Source of the DNA: Pseudacidovorax sp.
GTDB taxonomy: Bacteria; Pseudomonadota; Gammaproteobacteria; Burkholderiales; Burkholderiaceae_C
Direction of reading: 5' to 3'
NCBI RefSeq assembly: GCF_017991995.1
Contig: NZ_JAGOPN010000030.1
Coordinates: 1 to 60,442, forward strand
Length of the DNA: 60,442 nucleotides
Within the stretch, counting starts at the first letter, position 1; each line of letters opens with the position of its first letter. The translations under genes and the position numbers were made by a program. Below are positions 60,317-60,442 of this stretch, in pieces. The notes below the pieces were generated by a model that worked only from the letters and a program-made list of their open reading frames with translations, did no database searches and had not been told where the DNA came from.

Positions 60317-60442
60317 TGTGGGCGCCGATGCAAAAGTGAGCCACCGGGCCGACCGAATATTGAGCCAGGGGTGGAAGCCGACGTTGAGATGGTCGGCTGT
60401 GGATAAGTGTAGTTGTCAGCCTGTTTCGTGGACCTCCTGGAT
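60317..60442. mobile_element. Probable IS21-family end, cut by the window edge
   Basis: The eptA homology stops at TGTGGGCGCCGATGCAAAAG. The next bases hold two related motifs, AAAGTGAGCCA (60333-60343) and ATATTGAGCCA (60357-60367), like the multiple terminal repeats of IS21-type elements. No transposase gene is seen before the window ends, so this is an inference. Confidence 0.55.

Overview
The window is high-GC DNA from what looks like a betaproteobacterium of the order Burkholderiales, probably Comamonadaceae-like. This rests on very high third-position GC, the gene families present (fdsGBAD, MHS-type transporter beside a QuiC-type dehydratase, TctC/Bug binding protein, DUF4148) and C/G-rich dispersed hairpin repeats. 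No species name can be fixed from the sequence alone.

Layout. (1) 0.3-5.7 kb: fdsG-fdsB-fdsA-fdsD, a soluble NAD-linked molybdenum formate dehydrogenase with Cys at the active site. (2) 5.8-9.2 kb: a 3-dehydroshikimate dehydratase and an MHS-family importer, followed by fdhD at 9.4-10.3 kb. (3) 10.4-12.4 kb: a Bug/TctC binding protein and a TauD-type dioxygenase. (4) 12.7-28.7 kb: a nearly complete selenium island. It holds mnmH/selU, a four-gene PhnCDE-like transporter that fits the putative selenate importer family, selD, a tRNA-Sec gene (selC), selB, selA, fdhE and a membrane formate dehydrogenase (fdoI, fdoH, fdoG). The fdoG reading frame holds an in-frame UGA at residue 196, followed by a well-formed bacterial SECIS hairpin, so it is one selenoprotein gene and not two ORFs. 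(5) 28.8-31.8 kb: a small lipoprotein and a large FtsX-type permease. (6) 31.9-39.2 kb: an IclR regulator and a tightly overlapped six-gene operon (polyamine-type ABC importer, tandem isochorismatase protein, membrane protein) headed by a perfect 16-bp palindrome. (7) 39.3-46.5 kb: housekeeping genes: truncated hemoglobin, Smr protein, radC, fkpB, ispH, a threonine/serine dehydratase, a DUF2254 protein, serS and tRNA-Ser(CGA).

(8) 46.5 kb to the end is accessory DNA that starts right after tRNA-Ser. A group II intron begins just after the T-run of an intrinsic terminator. Its reverse transcriptase is cut off and joined to the cut-off N-terminal part of a TonB-dependent siderophore receptor. 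A Fur-box-like site separates that remnant from a divergent siderophore-esterase-like gene. A czcD-czcI-czcC-czcB-czcA heavy-metal efflux cluster follows, behind an inverted repeat of the kind bound by CopR/CzcR response regulators. After it come two small proteins, a DUF4148 protein and an eptA-like phosphoethanolamine transferase cut by what looks like an IS21-family end at the window edge.

How the parts work together: formate can be oxidised in the cytoplasm (FdsGBAD, NAD+) or at the membrane (FdoGHI, quinone pool), with fdhD and fdhE as maturation factors. The selenium genes supply selenium (importer, SelD), charge and deliver selenocysteine (SelA, SelB, selC) for FdoG, and also modify tRNA wobble uridines (MnmH). 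The most notable features are this all-in-one selenium/formate locus and the chimeric intron/receptor junction.
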